This document shows, piece after piece, positions 36,865 through 48,800 of a stretch of DNA of 64,000 nucleotides (its first letter is position 1; every line of letters starts with the position of its first letter). The translations under genes and the position numbers were made by a program. The notes beneath the pieces are model-generated. The model was not told where the DNA came from and made no database searches. It worked only from the letters and a program-made list of their open reading frames with translations. This DNA comes from Tessaracoccus coleopterorum (lineage in GTDB: Bacteria; Actinomycetota; Actinomycetes; Propionibacteriales; Propionibacteriaceae), in assembly GCF_011174705.1 (NCBI RefSeq), contig NZ_JAANIJ010000002.1, positions 1 to 64,000 on the forward strand. Direction: 5' to 3'.

Positions 36865-38362
36865 GGGTGATTCCTCGTGTGGCGAGCCAGGTTGCGGGTC
36901 GACGGTGCGCCCGGCAACGCGGACTTCGAGGTGGAGGTGGGCGCCGTAGGAGTTGCCGGTGTTACCGACTGTGCCGATCTGCTGGCCGGCGGTAACTCGT
37001 TGGCCATTGCGGATGGTGCGCGTTGCTTGGTGGGCGTAGTAGAAGACGGTGCCGTCGTCGTTGGTGATCTGGGTGAGGTTGCCGTAGGCAGAGTGCCATG
37101 AGGCGTTAGTGACGGTGCCGTCGGTGATGGAGCGCACGGGGTGCCTTCTGCGGCGGCGAAGTCCAAGCCTGTGTGGTATCCGGAGGACCAGGCAGATCCA
37201 GCTTGGTTGTAGCGGGCTGTGATGCGGAAGCTACCTCTGTCGACGGGCAGGGATACCCCGGCGGAGTCCACAGGGCGGTTGGGTTGGCCGGGACGCCTGT
37301 GCCCATGGCGCCGAGGAACGAGATGTGGACGTGGTCGAGGTGTGCGGCAGAGGGGTCCACGCCGGAGTAACACGAGGCGTTCACCCCGCAGGTGCGCCAT
37401 CCTTCGGAGGCCCGCTGCATGCTCCAGATTTGCTTACGCCAGATGATGTAGGTCACGCCGAGACCCTCCGCGTTGGCCTTGGCCCATTCGGCAATCTGGG
37501 TACCCAGTTCGATGCCGGCAGCGGATCTGTAGTCGGGGACCATCGCGTCGATAGCGTTGCCGACGTGGTGGTCTGAGCCCGGGTCGTTGCGGAGCCCGCC
37601 GATGACGGTGATCTGGGGCCAGTTGTACTTGATGCAGCGCAGGCCCCGTAGCGCGTCGGGGTGAGTCCTGCTTCCGTGCTCATTCCGGTTGCTGGACAGT
37701 CGAGAGTGCTACCTACCGCGCCGGAGCACAGGATCTGTCCTGCTGCCCGCCGCTGAGTCGCTGCACCAAGGCACGGGCGAAGGCTTCATGCTTGGCGTAG
37801 GCATCGGGGAATGCCGAGCGTTGCACGGCTTGAGCAGCGGCGGTCACTGACATCGTGCGCCAGCCGTCGATGTCGGTCAGGCCAGGGATGTGATAGCCCG
37901 CGAGGGTGGTGTTGCCGAGGAAGAAGGTTCTGGCTGCGTAGGCGTGGTCGTTGAGAGTGGCGATGTTGGCTTCTTGGGTGGCCCCATTGGCGTACCAGCC
38001 GACCAGGCTGCGCTGTTGGAATAGTCCAACGTCGCCGTCGCTGTTAGGTGTGAGGGTGCGCGGGTCGGCACCGAGGTTTGATTCTTGTGCGGCGGTGGCG
38101 ATTCCCACTACTGCACCTTCTGGGCCGGCTCCTGTTTCGGTGGCCGCTGCGTAGATGGTGGCTGCTGCGTTGAGCTGTCCTGCCGTGAGGTTTTGCTCCG
38201 AGAGCCCGCTGTCCTGCCAGCTGGCTGAGCACAGCGAGGCGTTGCTGGACGAGACATGCTGTTGCGCTCCGCTGATCGCAGTGACCATCGCCATAACGGC
38301 GGCCATCGGTACTGTGCCCCCATGAGCGTCACGATGACGGCCAGGGCGATCCACTTCTTCAT
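36861..38362 (-). pseudogene. Three-domain peptidoglycan hydrolase of the transfer apparatus, frameshifted
   Basis: Opens the cell wall for the secretion channel. ATG 38362 (MKKWIALAVIVTLMG) gives a membrane anchor. Domain 1 is lysozyme/transglycosylase-like: VGIATAAQESNLGADPRTLT with catalytic Glu, GDVGLFQQRSLVGWYANGAT. Domain 2 is a carboxypeptidase-like fold: GSDHHVGNAIDAMVPDYRSA ... IIWRKQIWSMQRASEGWRTC ... DHVHIS. Domain 3 is an M23 metallo-endopeptidase: GYHTGLDFAAAEGTPVRSIT ... GAHLHLEVRVAG. Four or more frame breaks (near 38290, 37720, 37560, 37130). Repaired length is about 500 residues. ATGA-type overlap with the next gene. Confidence 0.65.
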
Positions 38363-38460
38363 CGTGCTCGGCGCTGCGTGGGTCGACTGCGCAACGCCCG
38401 GGAACTGCAGCGGCGGCAGTCTTTGTCATGGCGGGGTTGACCGGTGTACGTGGCGGAGGC

Positions 38461-40337
38461 TCATGCTGGGGCGGCGGGCGATGTGAGGCGGGCCGCTCGC
38501 CGGGTTCTTCGTTGCCGCCGTCGGGCGGGTGAGTCTCGGTGTGTGTGTCGAGCCAGGTGGCAGCGGGGCCGCGGGCGGGTGGGTCGCACGGTGAGGGGTC
38601 GTGACGGCGGCGGGGACAGTGCGATGACGCGTCGCATCGGCAGTCGGTGCGGTGTCGGCTGGGGACCTTCAGTGGAGTCGACGATCACGCCTTCGATGAC
38701 CTCGTCATCGGTTGGGTGGCTGCGGGCACGGCTAGTCGAGGTGGTCGTTGGAGCAGAGGAGGCTGCGGCGGGCCAGGTGCGGGGGCGGCTCGACCGCTGA
38801 AAGCTAGGTGGCCGTCTGAGGTGGCTGAAGGTTTGGCTGCTGTCGCGGCGCGGCCCGCCAGGGCCCCTTGGCCCGCTTCATGGCGGCGTTGTTGAGTACC
38901 ACCCGCCCAGCCAACGCGGGTTACCGGTCAGTGCGGCGGCACCCACCATGGCTGTGTTCTTGAGGGCGGCGCGGCCTTGGGGCGAGGCTAGTACCTTCCC
39001 GGCTCCGTAGACGCCGGCGGCCTTCATCCAGTGGGCTCCTTGCCCTGCAGGGGCCAACGGGCGCGGGCGGCGGCGCCGGGACGCGACCCCATCCAGTCTG
39101 TGAGCCGGCTGGTGGCGGCTTTGAGGCCTTTGCGGTAGCGCAGGAACGCGATCAGCCCCAGAACCATGACGATGATCACGATGGCGAAGGCTTTGGAGGG
39201 CTGCCCCTCGTTTGCTTGGAATACAGTTTGGATCACCATCAGGTAGACGCCTAGGAAGAATATGGCGAAAACGAATACGGCGATCCCGATGAACATCTCC
39301 GCGAAGGCGTGGGCCAGTGGACGCCGTGCTCCACCAGGCAGTACGGCGAGGACTAGGTTGATGATCGCCTTCAGCGAGGCCAGGACGGTTGAGACCAGCG
39401 CAAGCATCACGGTGCCGCCGATCATGATCGCGATCAGCAGCACGATCAGACCGGCCGGGGCTTGGATGAAGGCCGAGGACACCATGCCGCCGTTGGGAGT
39501 GTTGGCGTACTCGCCGGCGGCGTCGTTGCAGCTCTTGACTGCGTTACGCACGTCGTCGGTGTAGCCATATGGGCCTTGACGGATGGAGTCGTCGTAGGCC
39601 GCTTCGCAGGCAGTGCCGTCGAGGATTTGGCCGAAGGAGATCAGCTGTACGGGCTGCCGCACGAACGTGGTTATCAGTTCCGATGTGATCGCATTCTGAT
39701 CGGTGTGCGCTTGGTCGCCCATTGCTGCGACGAGCTCCAAGGTGTGGTCCCGGGCCTGGTAGATCCAGCCGCCGGGCCCGGCCACCATCTGAATGGGGTT
39801 GCTCAATGCGGTGGCTGATAACGCCACGATCAGGCAGCCCACGATGATCTCATAGACGCCGCGGGCGGTCTTGCCGCGCATGATGAAGATTCCACCCGCC
39901 AGGCCAGCGATCATCAGGAACATCGGCGCGAGCCCGAATCTCGCGATCACGTCGCGCAGCGCGTCGCCGATGGCGATCAGTGGGCCGGTGAGCATGGTGA
40001 GCCAGTCGAAGGACAGCACCCAGTCGAGGAACCAGATCGCCACCGCGGTGCAGCCCAGGTAGCCGCGCCAGAGGAACTCGGTGAACATTGCCGAGATCGC
40101 GGTGCCCGGTTCGAAGATGTCGGACTTGAAGTTGATGGCCAACTCATAGTTCCACAGCCCAATTCCCTTGACGTCGGTGAGCTGGATCCACGACAGGGTG
40201 GGGATCGTTTGTCCCATCGTCGTGGCGTCGTCGGCGGTGGCGAACACGACGTTGCCGAACACCACCAGGACGACAGCACCTATCAGGGTGCGGATCAGCA
40301 TCCTCACCCAGCGAGGTCGTCGAGGTGTGAGGCTCAC
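38461..40337 (-). pseudogene. VirB6/TrbL-like polytopic channel protein, frameshifted near the C-terminus
   Basis: GTG 40337 with SD AGGAAGGA starts VSLTPRRPRWVRMLIRTLIG. Seven or eight membrane helices are visible (LIGAVVLVVFGNVVF, YLGCTAVAIWFLDWVLSFDW, GLAPMFLMIAGLAGGIFIM, VYEIIVGCLIVALSATALS, FIQAPAGLIVLLIAIMIGGT, MFIGIAVFVFAIFFLGVYLM, IVIIVMVLGLIAFLRYRKG) with a large periplasmic Cys-containing loop (DGTACEAAYDD, VKSCNDAAG). After 39024 the sequence resumes in another frame (WMKAAGVYGAGKVLASPQGR) and passes into a Pro/Thr-rich cytoplasmic tail. It should form the inner-membrane channel. Repaired length is about 620 residues. Confidence 0.6.
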
Positions 40338-40341
40338 GCGG

Positions 40342-42837
40342 CTACGTCCTTCCTGCCCCGGTGCGTCCTGCCTGGTCGCGGCTGGCCAATGCCGGCGGCA
40401 GGATCCGGGCACGGCCGATGGCTCCGGAGGCGTCCCGGATGAGGCATTCGCCGCGGCGATGGACGGGAACTTCGTCGCCGACCTGTGGGGAGGTGTCCTT
40501 GGTGATGAGGTCGATGAGGGCAGGGTCTGTGTGGTCTAGGTCGAGCCAGCGCAACCCGTTCTGGGCCAGCTTCTTGTCCTTGTGGCGCATCAGGACGCGG
40601 AACGGGATCAGGCCTCTCATCGTTTCGGAGGGGAAATCCTCGTCGGGGTCGTGGGAGCCGAGGTAGACCACGGCACGGTGCTTGCGGCCGTCACGGATGA
40701 AGTCGACCAGTTCGTTGGTGCCTTCGGTGGAGCTGGTCACCGCATGGGCTTCGTCGACGACGAACGCAGCCAGTTGGTCACGGTCTCGGAAGCACTCGTG
40801 CTTGGCGATTGAGGTGATCAGCGCGAAGACTGCCCGTCCAAACAGCTTCTCGATGCCCATCTGCCTGAAGAGGTGCTCGTGATCCAGCTCAGAGCGTTTC
40901 GGCAGCGACAGCTGATGGGTGCGCACGACGATTGCGGGATGGTCGAGGTCGAGGGCAGGCAGCGAGTCGTCGAAGACTACGCGGCCCAGGTCTTTGCGGC
41001 TGAACACGCGGATGAGACGTGCCAGTTCCTTGGCCCCAGCGATGCTGCATGCGGTTGCTAGGTGGTCGACCAGGGTTCCGAATCCGGTGATCGAGTGTTG
41101 GGTGAGGTAGTCGACCTCGAGAACCTCCGACAGCAGGACGCCTTGTTCTGAGGTCGGGGCGATGTCTAGTAGAGGGTGAGGAACGACTGAGCCACACGCG
41201 ATCCGGTGGCCGGGTCGAAGATCCGCAGGGGTCAAGCGACCAGGCTGGCTGGGAGACGTCGACGATGCGCGGATCGGTCAATGCCTCGGCCCACACCGCC
41301 CACTCCCCATGTTGGTGCGGTCGGTAACGATGATGCGGCCGCCGCGGTCGAGGATGGCGCCAGCCTCCTTCTTCAGCGCGAAGCTCTTTCCAGATCCGAG
41401 GTCGCCGATATAGGCGGTTGAGCCGGAAACGTTGCGGTCGGTGGCTCCGTCGGGGTTGTGGAAGATCAGCGGCGAGGACCCGCAGGGGTGTTCTCGTCGA
41501 GCATCGGGCCGTTGTTGATGTTGATGGCCAGTAGGGTCCCGGCGTTGTCTCCGACGAGGGCGGTCGACAGCGGCACCAGTGCAGATAGCGCTTCGGAGGT
41601 GGCGAGCTGGGCGTACTCACGGCTCAAGGGTGAGTTGGGGACCCCTGGGTGGCATTGCCACCACAGTTCTTGCTGGTAGCCAACGGGCTGGGCCAGTTTG
41701 TATCCGGCTTCGCTGAACCAGCCCGCGAGGGCCTTGGCTTGGGAGCGAACCTCATCGGGAGCTGCGGCGGCCACGCTGAGGATGAACGTGGCCTGGCATT
41801 CGACCTCGAGTTTGTTGGCCTCCATGACGGCTGCATACTCGGACAGGTCTTCAGCGTGACGGTCGAGCGCCGAGACTCCGTGGGAGAGTTCTCCCTCGCG
41901 TTGGTTGAACTGTTCGTTCAGTGTTTCGAGTGCTCGTTGGTTGGAGCGCAGCACTTCGGCTGAGGACCGCACGGTCAGGCGCATGGCCCAGTCGACAGCC
42001 AGTCCGCATTCGTCGAGACGCCCCAGGATCTCCCGCCCGGGAACGGCAGTTCCCGTCAGGGACGTCAGCCACGACAAGCATCGACTGGTAGGCGGCCGCG
42101 TCCTCATCCCCGGGGCTGGGGACTGGACCTTCAAGTAGCGGCGTTTGAGTGGGTTGAATGGGGTCTTCTTCTCGTCGTCGGTACGGCCACCTTCATCGAG
42201 CAGCGGCGCCAGCAAAGCGGAGCGGCGCTTGGGCAGGTTGATCGGGCCCTGTTCAGGGAGCAGGGCATCAAGATAGAGGCCGCGGTCGATCATGTGCTGG
42301 TGCAGCCATACCATCTGTGCCGGTGTGGCCGGGTGGGGTGGAAAGGTGCTGGGATTGATTCGGCCACCTGCCTGGCTTTCATCTGCGCAGCCTTGAGTTG
42401 CGTCGTCGACGGTTTAGCCGCTGGCAGGCCAAGTGCGATTTCGAGGCTGGTGCGTGCTGCGGTGAGGGTCGAGGAGATGGCTGTGCCGGCGGTGGACAGT
42501 GGAACTGATAGCCAGAAGATCCGGTAGCCAGGGCGCAGCTGCTCGATGGTGCCCAGTGTGGCTTCGCATTCGGCCAGCCAGTCGGGGCACTGGTTGGTAT
42601 CGAGGCCGTCAAGCATCCGTTCGACGACCTGGTGCGGGTCCAGCGTTGAACATAGTCCCAGCATTAGCGACTCCCCAGGCAGCGCCCGGAGTAGTGCTTG
42701 GTGAAGCAGTCTGACTCGTTCCTTCTCATCGGGGCCCGCAGCCCGTAGTTGACGCCGGTGAGGAGGAAATCGGCCCATACCTGGCCCGAGGTGGTGAACC
42801 GCAGGTTTTCGTAGAGGGCGACGGTGGGGATCTTCAT
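40342..42837 (-). pseudogene. VirB4/TcpF-type conjugation ATPase, several frameshifts
   Basis: Powers the secretion channel. ATG 42837 (MKIPTVALYENLRFTTSGQV) overlaps the stop of the TcpE-like gene. N-terminal half: LRPGYRIFWLSVPLSTAGTA, MVWLHQHMIDRGLYLDALLP, AMRLTVRSSAEVLRSNQRAL. The Walker A motif IGDLGSGKSFALKKEAG occurs near 41395 in a frame between two pieces; Walker B and the DEAH-like box are QLAAFVVDEAHAVTSSTEGT, followed by a conserved AVVYLGSHDPDEDF and a C-terminal RGECLIRDASGAIGRARI. About five one-base breaks. Repaired length is about 830 residues, normal for the family. Confidence 0.7.
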
Positions 42838-43348
42838 GATGGTTTTCCTAGTAGCAGGCGCTGCACTCCGGTCAGCTCTGGTACCTGTCGGGGTTGAAGT
42901 TCGAGCACCTCCACGCCGTCGCTCTGCCCATCGTCGCCGGCGGGCTGGGTATCGTCAGGGCCAGTCTGGGAGGCTTCGAACACTGTGATCGGCCCAGGGT
43001 GGTTGCTGTGGTGGGTTTGGGATGAGGGATGGCTGCGCCGCCGATTCGGTAGCCGGGCTTGAGCAGGTTCAGGGCGCCAGTGGCCAGCACCAGTGGATTT
43101 CGCATCCCGGGGGGCAGCTTCCCTGTGGCGATCACTGCTCCGATGACGGCGCCGATGTAGATGGTGGCGTTGAGCAGCAGGCTGCCGTGAGCCCACAACC
43201 AGGTGGTCTGCGCCATAACGATCGCGGTTCCCACCCCAGCGGCAACCTGGGTGTAGGTGTAGGGGCCGCCAGGGATTCGGGTTCCGTCAGGTGTCCTGCC
43301 GATCAGTTGAGGGAACTTGCGTGCCCTCGTGTACCACTTCAACGCCAT
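42834..43348 (-). pseudogene. TcpE-like conjugal transfer membrane protein, one frameshift
   Basis: ATG 43348 (MALKWYTRARKFPQLIGRTP) with two membrane helices (VAAGVGTAIVMAQTTWLWA, ATIYIGAVIGAVIATGKLPP), the layout of TcpE (PF12648-type) / VirB3-like proteins, preceded by the typical G-G-P-Y-T motif. After a break near 43020 the frame continues ITVFEASQTGPDDTQPAGDD to VQRLLLGKPS and stops at 42834, overlapping the VirB4 ATG. Repaired length is about 171 residues. It likely binds the VirB4 ATPase at the membrane. Confidence 0.6.
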
Positions 43349-43354
43349 CGCAGG

Positions 43355-43591
43355 TCACTTTTGGAGTTCGGTGGTGAACATGCTCGCGACGACGTCGATA
43401 CCCAGCACACCAGCAATTAGGATGCCGGCCGTGACCAGCGCACCGATGATCTTGGCCACCGACAGCTTCGATGCGATCGCGTTGACCACGATGAAGACGA
43501 TGGCCAGGGCAACGACGACGACGGAGATGGTGCTCTTAAGTTCAGCGGCCAGACCGTTGACAAAGTCGAAGACGCCTTCCAGAAGGTTCAT
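43355..43591 (-). CDS. Small two-helix membrane protein, pilin- or TcpD-like
   Basis: An intact 78-residue protein (MNLLEGVFDFVNGLAAELKS) with two hydrophobic helices, ISVVVVALAIVFIVVNAIAS and IIGALVTAGILIAGVLGIDV, flanking a short Lys-containing turn. Size, topology and position between TcpC and TcpE match VirB2-type or TcpD-type components of Gram-positive transfer systems. It has a good ribosome site (AAAGGACTCGACCC before ATG). Confidence 0.6.
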   Translation of the reverse strand: MNLLEGVFDFVNGLAAELKSTISVVVVALAIVFIVVNAIASKLSVAKIIGALVTAGILIAGVLGIDVVASMFTTELQK

Positions 43592-43604
43592 GGGTCGAGT
43601 CCTT

Positions 43605-44625
43605 TCACTCAGATTGGGTTGGTTTTCTAGGGTGGGTAGTGGTGGCAGTGTCAGCCGGCGCGGCAGCCGCAGGGCTGTCCTGCTTCTGTGGGGTGGGTGG
43701 GGTGCCCTTGATGTGGGTGATCTCCCAGCGGGATGCTCGAACCGTCAACTGCAGGACGTAGTCGAACCGGGTTGTCGCTTCAGTGGGGTCGGTGGCGCGT
43801 GCGCGAACCACCACGGTGGTGGTGTCGCCTTCGATGGGTTCCTCGGCCGGAACGGTGTCCGTGGTGACCTGCTCGATGACCACTTGGCTGTACGGAGCTG
43901 GGTTCACGGCCCTGATCTGGGAGCCGGGTGAGGTGTAGCGGGTGATATCTCCCCGCCGGCCAGTAGCGCGGTCAGGAACTCTCCCACCGCGACAGCAGCC
44001 GGATGTGTCGCTGGAAGGGTTGCGCGGTAGCCAGGCTCCGGCACAGCGGCCACGCTGGGACCAGCCACCTCTGCAGGCAGAGCCAGCACAGTGGCCTGGC
44101 CACTCTCATCGACGGCGACCGGGATCTGGAAGTAGCGGCGCTGCGTGAGCGCCTGAGGCTTGGTTCCATCATCAACCGGCAGGATGCTGGTGACGGTGAC
44201 GCCAACGGTGACCACCCACGCCGACCCGTCGAACTCGGAAGAGACGGCACTGGCGTTAGACACGTCGAGCGCCTTCGATGGGAGATCCGCCTTGGGTGCG
44301 ATTCCTTCAGCCTGAGCTTCAGTGTCCCGGGTGGCGCTCAACCAATCCACGACAACGAGCTCGGCGATCCCGGTTGCTTCGATCCTTCCGGCTGCTTCCG
44401 TAGGACCAGCCGACACCACTGGAGGGAGGGTACGGGCAGATGCCGTGTACGCAACAGCACCGACCACTAGGCCGAGCGGGGCACAGGCGACAAGGCCCAC
44501 AGCACCACGCGGGCTGCCGTGGTGGTCAGCTGCTGCCCACGCGTCCAATTGGCGGCGCTGATCCTCACCGGCTCGGCATCAACGTCCCGGGCGGCCGAGG
44601 TGTGGCGCTTGTTGAGAAGCTTCAT
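43605..44625 (-). pseudogene. TcpC-like (VirB8-type) structural protein, two frameshifts
   Basis: ATG 44625 (MKLLNKRHTSAARDVDAEPV) has a cytoplasmic N-terminus, one membrane helix (LVACAPLGLVVGAVAYTASA) reached after a break near 44515, then a double NTF2-fold exterior: LVVVDWLSATRDTEAQAEGI, DGSAWVVTVGVTVTSILPVD, RYFQIPVAVDESGQATVLAL and, after a second break near 43935, YSQVVIEQVTTDTVPAEEPI, FDYVLQLTVRASRWEITHIK. This is the TcpC architecture. Repaired length is about 338 residues. It is essential scaffold in known systems. Confidence 0.65.
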
Positions 44626-44629
44626 GCCT

Positions 44630-44803
44630 CTAGCCCTCCTTTCGGGTCGTCCGGCGGGACCGGCCGGTCCCGCCGGACTTGGTTGAGGTGGTGCGGCGAG
44701 CAGCGATGAGGACGGCTCGTATCTCCTCGGCCAACGCGATGTCGAGCGGGCTCGAGGCCAACTCCCCTACTCGATAGCGGGTGGCCCGGTCGATGCCTCT
44801 CAT
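44630..44803 (-). CDS. 57-residue basic protein upstream of the TcpC-like gene
   Basis: ATG 44803 gives MRGIDRATRYRVGELASSPL, DIALAEEIRAVLIAARRTTS and a very basic tail (TGRSRRTTRKEG), stop at 44630-44632, 4 bases before the TcpC-like ATG. SD GAGGAG lies 12-17 nt upstream. Too short for confident family assignment; basic tail and coupling suggest a small DNA- or membrane-associated operon protein. Confidence 0.45.
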   Translation of the reverse strand: MRGIDRATRYRVGELASSPLDIALAEEIRAVLIAARRTTSTKSGGTGRSRRTTRKEG

Positions 44804-44827
44804 GTCCACTTCTTCTCCTCCTTCACC

Positions 44828-45615
44828 TCACAGATAGAAGGCACGTTCTTGAGGCCCTCCTGTGACAGGGTTACGGGAACTTTCTTCAGGCCCCGCCGCG
44901 GCTAGGCGTGTGCGGGTCCGTTCGCAGCGTTTACGGACAGCGGCAGAGGTCATGTTTCGCCGCGCTGCTGCTTCAGTCGCGCTGTACCCTGGACGTAGAC
45001 CTCGAGGAGCAGTTCGACATCTGCCTCAGACACCGCACCCGAGTCCAGACCTGCATGGAGGACCCAGCCCAGTTCACGTCCCGGGGTGTCGTCGGTTTCA
45101 GTTCCTATGACCGAGTCGAAGAAGTCAGCCACTGGTGTGCACAGGGAATCGCCGGTGCGGTCGAGTGCCCTGGTCCGGGTGAGGTTGAGAGCAACATGGT
45201 TGGTGCGGTGTTCCGGATAGGTGGCAATGGCCTCCCACACCTCGCAGATGAGCGCTTGCAGATGATCTTCGAAGTGGCCGTCGAACGTGGCGCGGCCGCG
45301 GGCCACCTTGAGCACTCGCGGCATGACCGCCTGGAGGGCCATCCGAGACGACAGATAGCTGTCGTGCATGACCAGCCGGTACAGCAGATCGTTGGCGGCC
45401 ACATCGTCGGCAGCGTCGATCAGGTCAAGCACGTCACCCGGACGGCTACAGCCGGGGATCCCCAGCTGGGCGACTTGACGGTGGTGCTCAGCGGTAGCGT
45501 TGATCGTCACCCACTCCTGCGCCAGCGACCGCAGCGCTGGCGAGGTGATGGAGGCGGGAACGGTGTCGTGGGAGCGGAAAACCTGCACGGCAGCCCCTTT
45601 CAGTTGAGTTGGCAC
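44828..45615 (-). pseudogene. Sigma-70-like regulator heading the transfer operon, one frameshift
   Basis: ATG 45615 (MPTQLKGAAVQVFRSHDTVP). Central helices LLYRLVMHDSYLSSRMALQA, VMPRVLKVARGRATFDGHFE, DHLQALICEVWEAIATYPEH resemble sigma region 2. The C-terminal DVELLLEVYVQG continues, after restoring one base near 44985, as YSATEAAARRNMTSAAVRKR and CERTRTRLA, a clean region-4 helix-turn-helix, and stops at 44828. Repaired length is about 262 residues. It sits at the promoter-proximal end of the minus-strand transfer operon and likely activates or modulates it. Confidence 0.5.
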
Positions 45616-45644
45616 CAGCCACTCAACTCAGCCCCCTTGCCCAA

Positions 45645-45668
45645 AGCCTTGCCCAACCTGGCAAGGCT
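45645..45668. terminator. Short hairpin in the divergent region between the transfer operon and the RM gene
   Basis: AGCCTTGCC (45645-45653), loop CAACCT, GGCAAGGCT (45660-45668). A second, looser 7-bp repeat GTTGAGT/ACTCAAC lies at about 45603-45627, just upstream of the sigma-like start. Either could be an operator; no T tract is seen, so terminator function is doubtful. Confidence 0.3.
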
Positions 45669-45843
45669 CATGAGCACGCGTAAACCGCCCATCTTTTGGA
45701 GGAGCTGACGCTGCAAGGGGAGACCGGACCCTGTTCATTTCACTGGGCTACCGCAGGCCCGGCAGCCTGACCGATAACCTCGGCACGAGAGTGGGGCCTG
45801 TGACCGGGTTCTTGCTGTAGGGCTGCGTGGTAGGAGGAGTGGC

Positions 45844-48800
45844 ATGGCCACGGTGGGCGAGATCATGGCGACGTTTGATGCTGCGGGTTCGCAGTCGGAG
45901 CGTGGTACGAAGTTCGAAGAGTTGATGGTCGACTACTTCCGCCTGGATCCGACGCTGGCGGCCCGCTACACCAAGGTCTCGCGCTGGGTGACTGGCAGCA
46001 TCGCGGCACGTCACCAGACGTCGGCATCGATCTGGTGGCCCAGGACCGTGAATCGGGTGAATGGACCGCGATCCAGTGCAAGTTCTACGCACCGCACCAG
46101 TACCTGGCCAAGGAGGACATCGACTCGTTCTTCACCGCTTCCGGGAAGAAGTGGGACGGGGTCGCCTTCACGAACCGCATCATCATCTCGACCACCGACA
46201 AGTGGTCCACCCATGCAGAGTCCGCGCTCGAGGATCAGACCATCCCAGTGCAGCGGATCGGACTGGCCGACATCGCCGAGTCGCCCATCGACTGGGCCTT
46301 CGCCGACCCGAAACACCCGCTGGAGGTAAATCTCTCCCGGGCAGCGAAGTTCACGACCCGGCCCCATCAGGACCAGGCAATCGCAGCCATCCGCGACGGC
46401 TTCACCCAAGGCACGCGGGGCAGTGGATCTCGGCGTGTGGCACTGGCAAGACCTTCACCTCGCTGAAGCTCGCCGAGCAGATGGCCGTGGAGGCCGGCGG
46501 CTCATTGCGCGTGCTGTTCCTCGCCCCGTCGATCCAGCTCGTTGCGCAGACGCTGCGTGAGTGGACCGCACAGAGTCAGACCGATCTCCGTGCTTTCGTC
46601 GTCTGCTCCGATACGAAGGCATCCAGAGCCGCAGAGGACATCTCACCCCACGACATCCCCTGCCAGCCACCACGGACCCAGCGGAGCTGAAGGACCGACT
46701 GGCGACAGCCAAACGCGCCCAGGGACTCTCGGTGGTGTTCTCCACCTACCAGTCGATCGACGTCGTCGCCCAGGCCCAGAAGCTCGGCGCACCGGAGTTC
46801 GACCTGATCCTGTGCGACGAGGCCCACCGCACCACCGGAGTGACCCTCGCAGGCGAAGACGAGTCAGCGTTCGTCCGCGTCCACGACAACACGTTCCTCA
46901 AGGGAACCAAGCGGCTCTACATGACCGCGACCCCGCGGATGTTCGGCGATGCGGTGGTGGCGAAGGCTGAGGATCACTCGGCGATGCTGACGTCGATGGA
47001 CGACCTTGCCACGTTCGGCCCGGTGTTCCACCGCCTCGGGTTCGGTGAGGCCGTCGAACAGGAACTGCTGACCGACTACAAGGTGATGGTGCTCGTCGTC
47101 ACCGAGGAACAGATGGCAGCGCCGGTGCAGTCGATGATGGCCGACGATAACGTCGAGATCCCCTCGACGACGCGGCGAAGATCCTGGGCTGCTGGAACAC
47201 CCTCGCCAAGCGCACCCACGGAGGGGACCTGAGCCCCGCGTTCCCACCCGACGCCGCACCCATGCGCCGCGCCGTGGCGTTCCTGGAGAACATCAAGAGC
47301 TCGAAGCGTGTGGCTGAGGCGTTCGAGTTGGTCGTCGAAGCGACCGGCGGTGCGGACGCAACCGCACAGCTGAACTGCGAAGCACATCACGTCGACGGCA
47401 CGATGAACGCGCTGGTGCGCGCGGAGGAACTGGCCTGGTTGAAGGCCCCGGTCCCGGAGCGGCACTGCCGCATCCTGACCAACGCCCGCTGCCTGTCCGA
47501 GGGCGTCGACGTTCCCGCACTCGACGCGGTGATGTTCCTCTCACCCCGGAACTCGGCCGTCGACGTGGTCCAGTCCGTGGGCCGCGTTATGCGCAAGGCC
47601 CCGGCAAGGAATACGGCTACATCATCCTTCCCGTCGCGGTCCCGGTCGGTGTCGACCCCGCCGACGCGCTGCGTGACAACAAGCGCTTCAAGGTCGTCTG
47701 GGACGTCCTCAACGCGCTGCGCGCCCACGACGACCGCTTCGAGGCGGTCATCCAGTCCATCAACCTCAACGCAGGCAAGGACCCTCGGGCCGGTTCATCA
47801 TCGACACCCCCGACCACCCCTCCAGCGACGGCACCACCTCCGATCCGAAGGCCGTGCAGCTCCCACTGTTCCAGCTCGAGCAGTGGCGCGACGCGATCTA
47901 CTCCCGCATCGTCGACCGGGTCGGCACCCGCGAATACTGGGACCGGTGGGCCGCCGACGTCGCCACCATGTCCGGCGCCCAGATCGCCCGCATCAAAACG
48001 ATCCTCGCCAACTCCAGCAAAGACGTCACCGACACGTTCGACGCGTTCCTGGCGGGCTACGCGCCAACCTCAACGACTCCATCACCCGCGACGACGCCAT
48101 CTCCATGCTGTCGCAGCACCTGATCACCGCACCCGTCTTCGACGCCCTGTTCGGCGGGTCCGGGTTCGCCGCCTCCAACCCGTCTCCATCGGCATGCAGG
48201 CCATGCTCGACGTCCTCGAAGGCCAAGGCCTCGAGAGCGAGACCGAACACCTCGTCCGGTTCTACGACTCCGTCCGGACCCGCGCCGCCCAGGTCACCGA
48301 CGCCGCCGGCCGGCAGACCGTCATCCACGACCTGTACGAGAAGTTCTTCAAGAACGCCTTCCCCAAACAAGCCGAAGCCCTCGGCATCGTCTACACCCCG
48401 TCGAGGTCGTCGACTTCATGCTGCGCGCCGCCGACGAACTGAGCCGCGCCCACTTCGACCAGGGACTCACCGACGAAGGCGTCACCATCCTCGACCCGTT
48501 CACCGGCACCGGCACCTACATCGTCCGGCTCCTCGAATCAGGCATCATCCGCCCGAGGACCTGGCCCGGAAATACACCTCCGAACTGCTGTGTAACGAGA
48601 TCATGCTGCTGGCCTACTACATCGCCTGCGTCAACATCGAAGCCACCTACGAATCCGTCACCGGCACCAGCAGCTACATCCCGTTCCCCGGCGCAACGCT
48701 GACCGACACCTTCCAGATCAGCGAGCACGGCGACCGGTCAGACACCAGCCTGCTACCCGCCAACAACGAACGCATCACCAAACAGCTCGCCACCGACATC

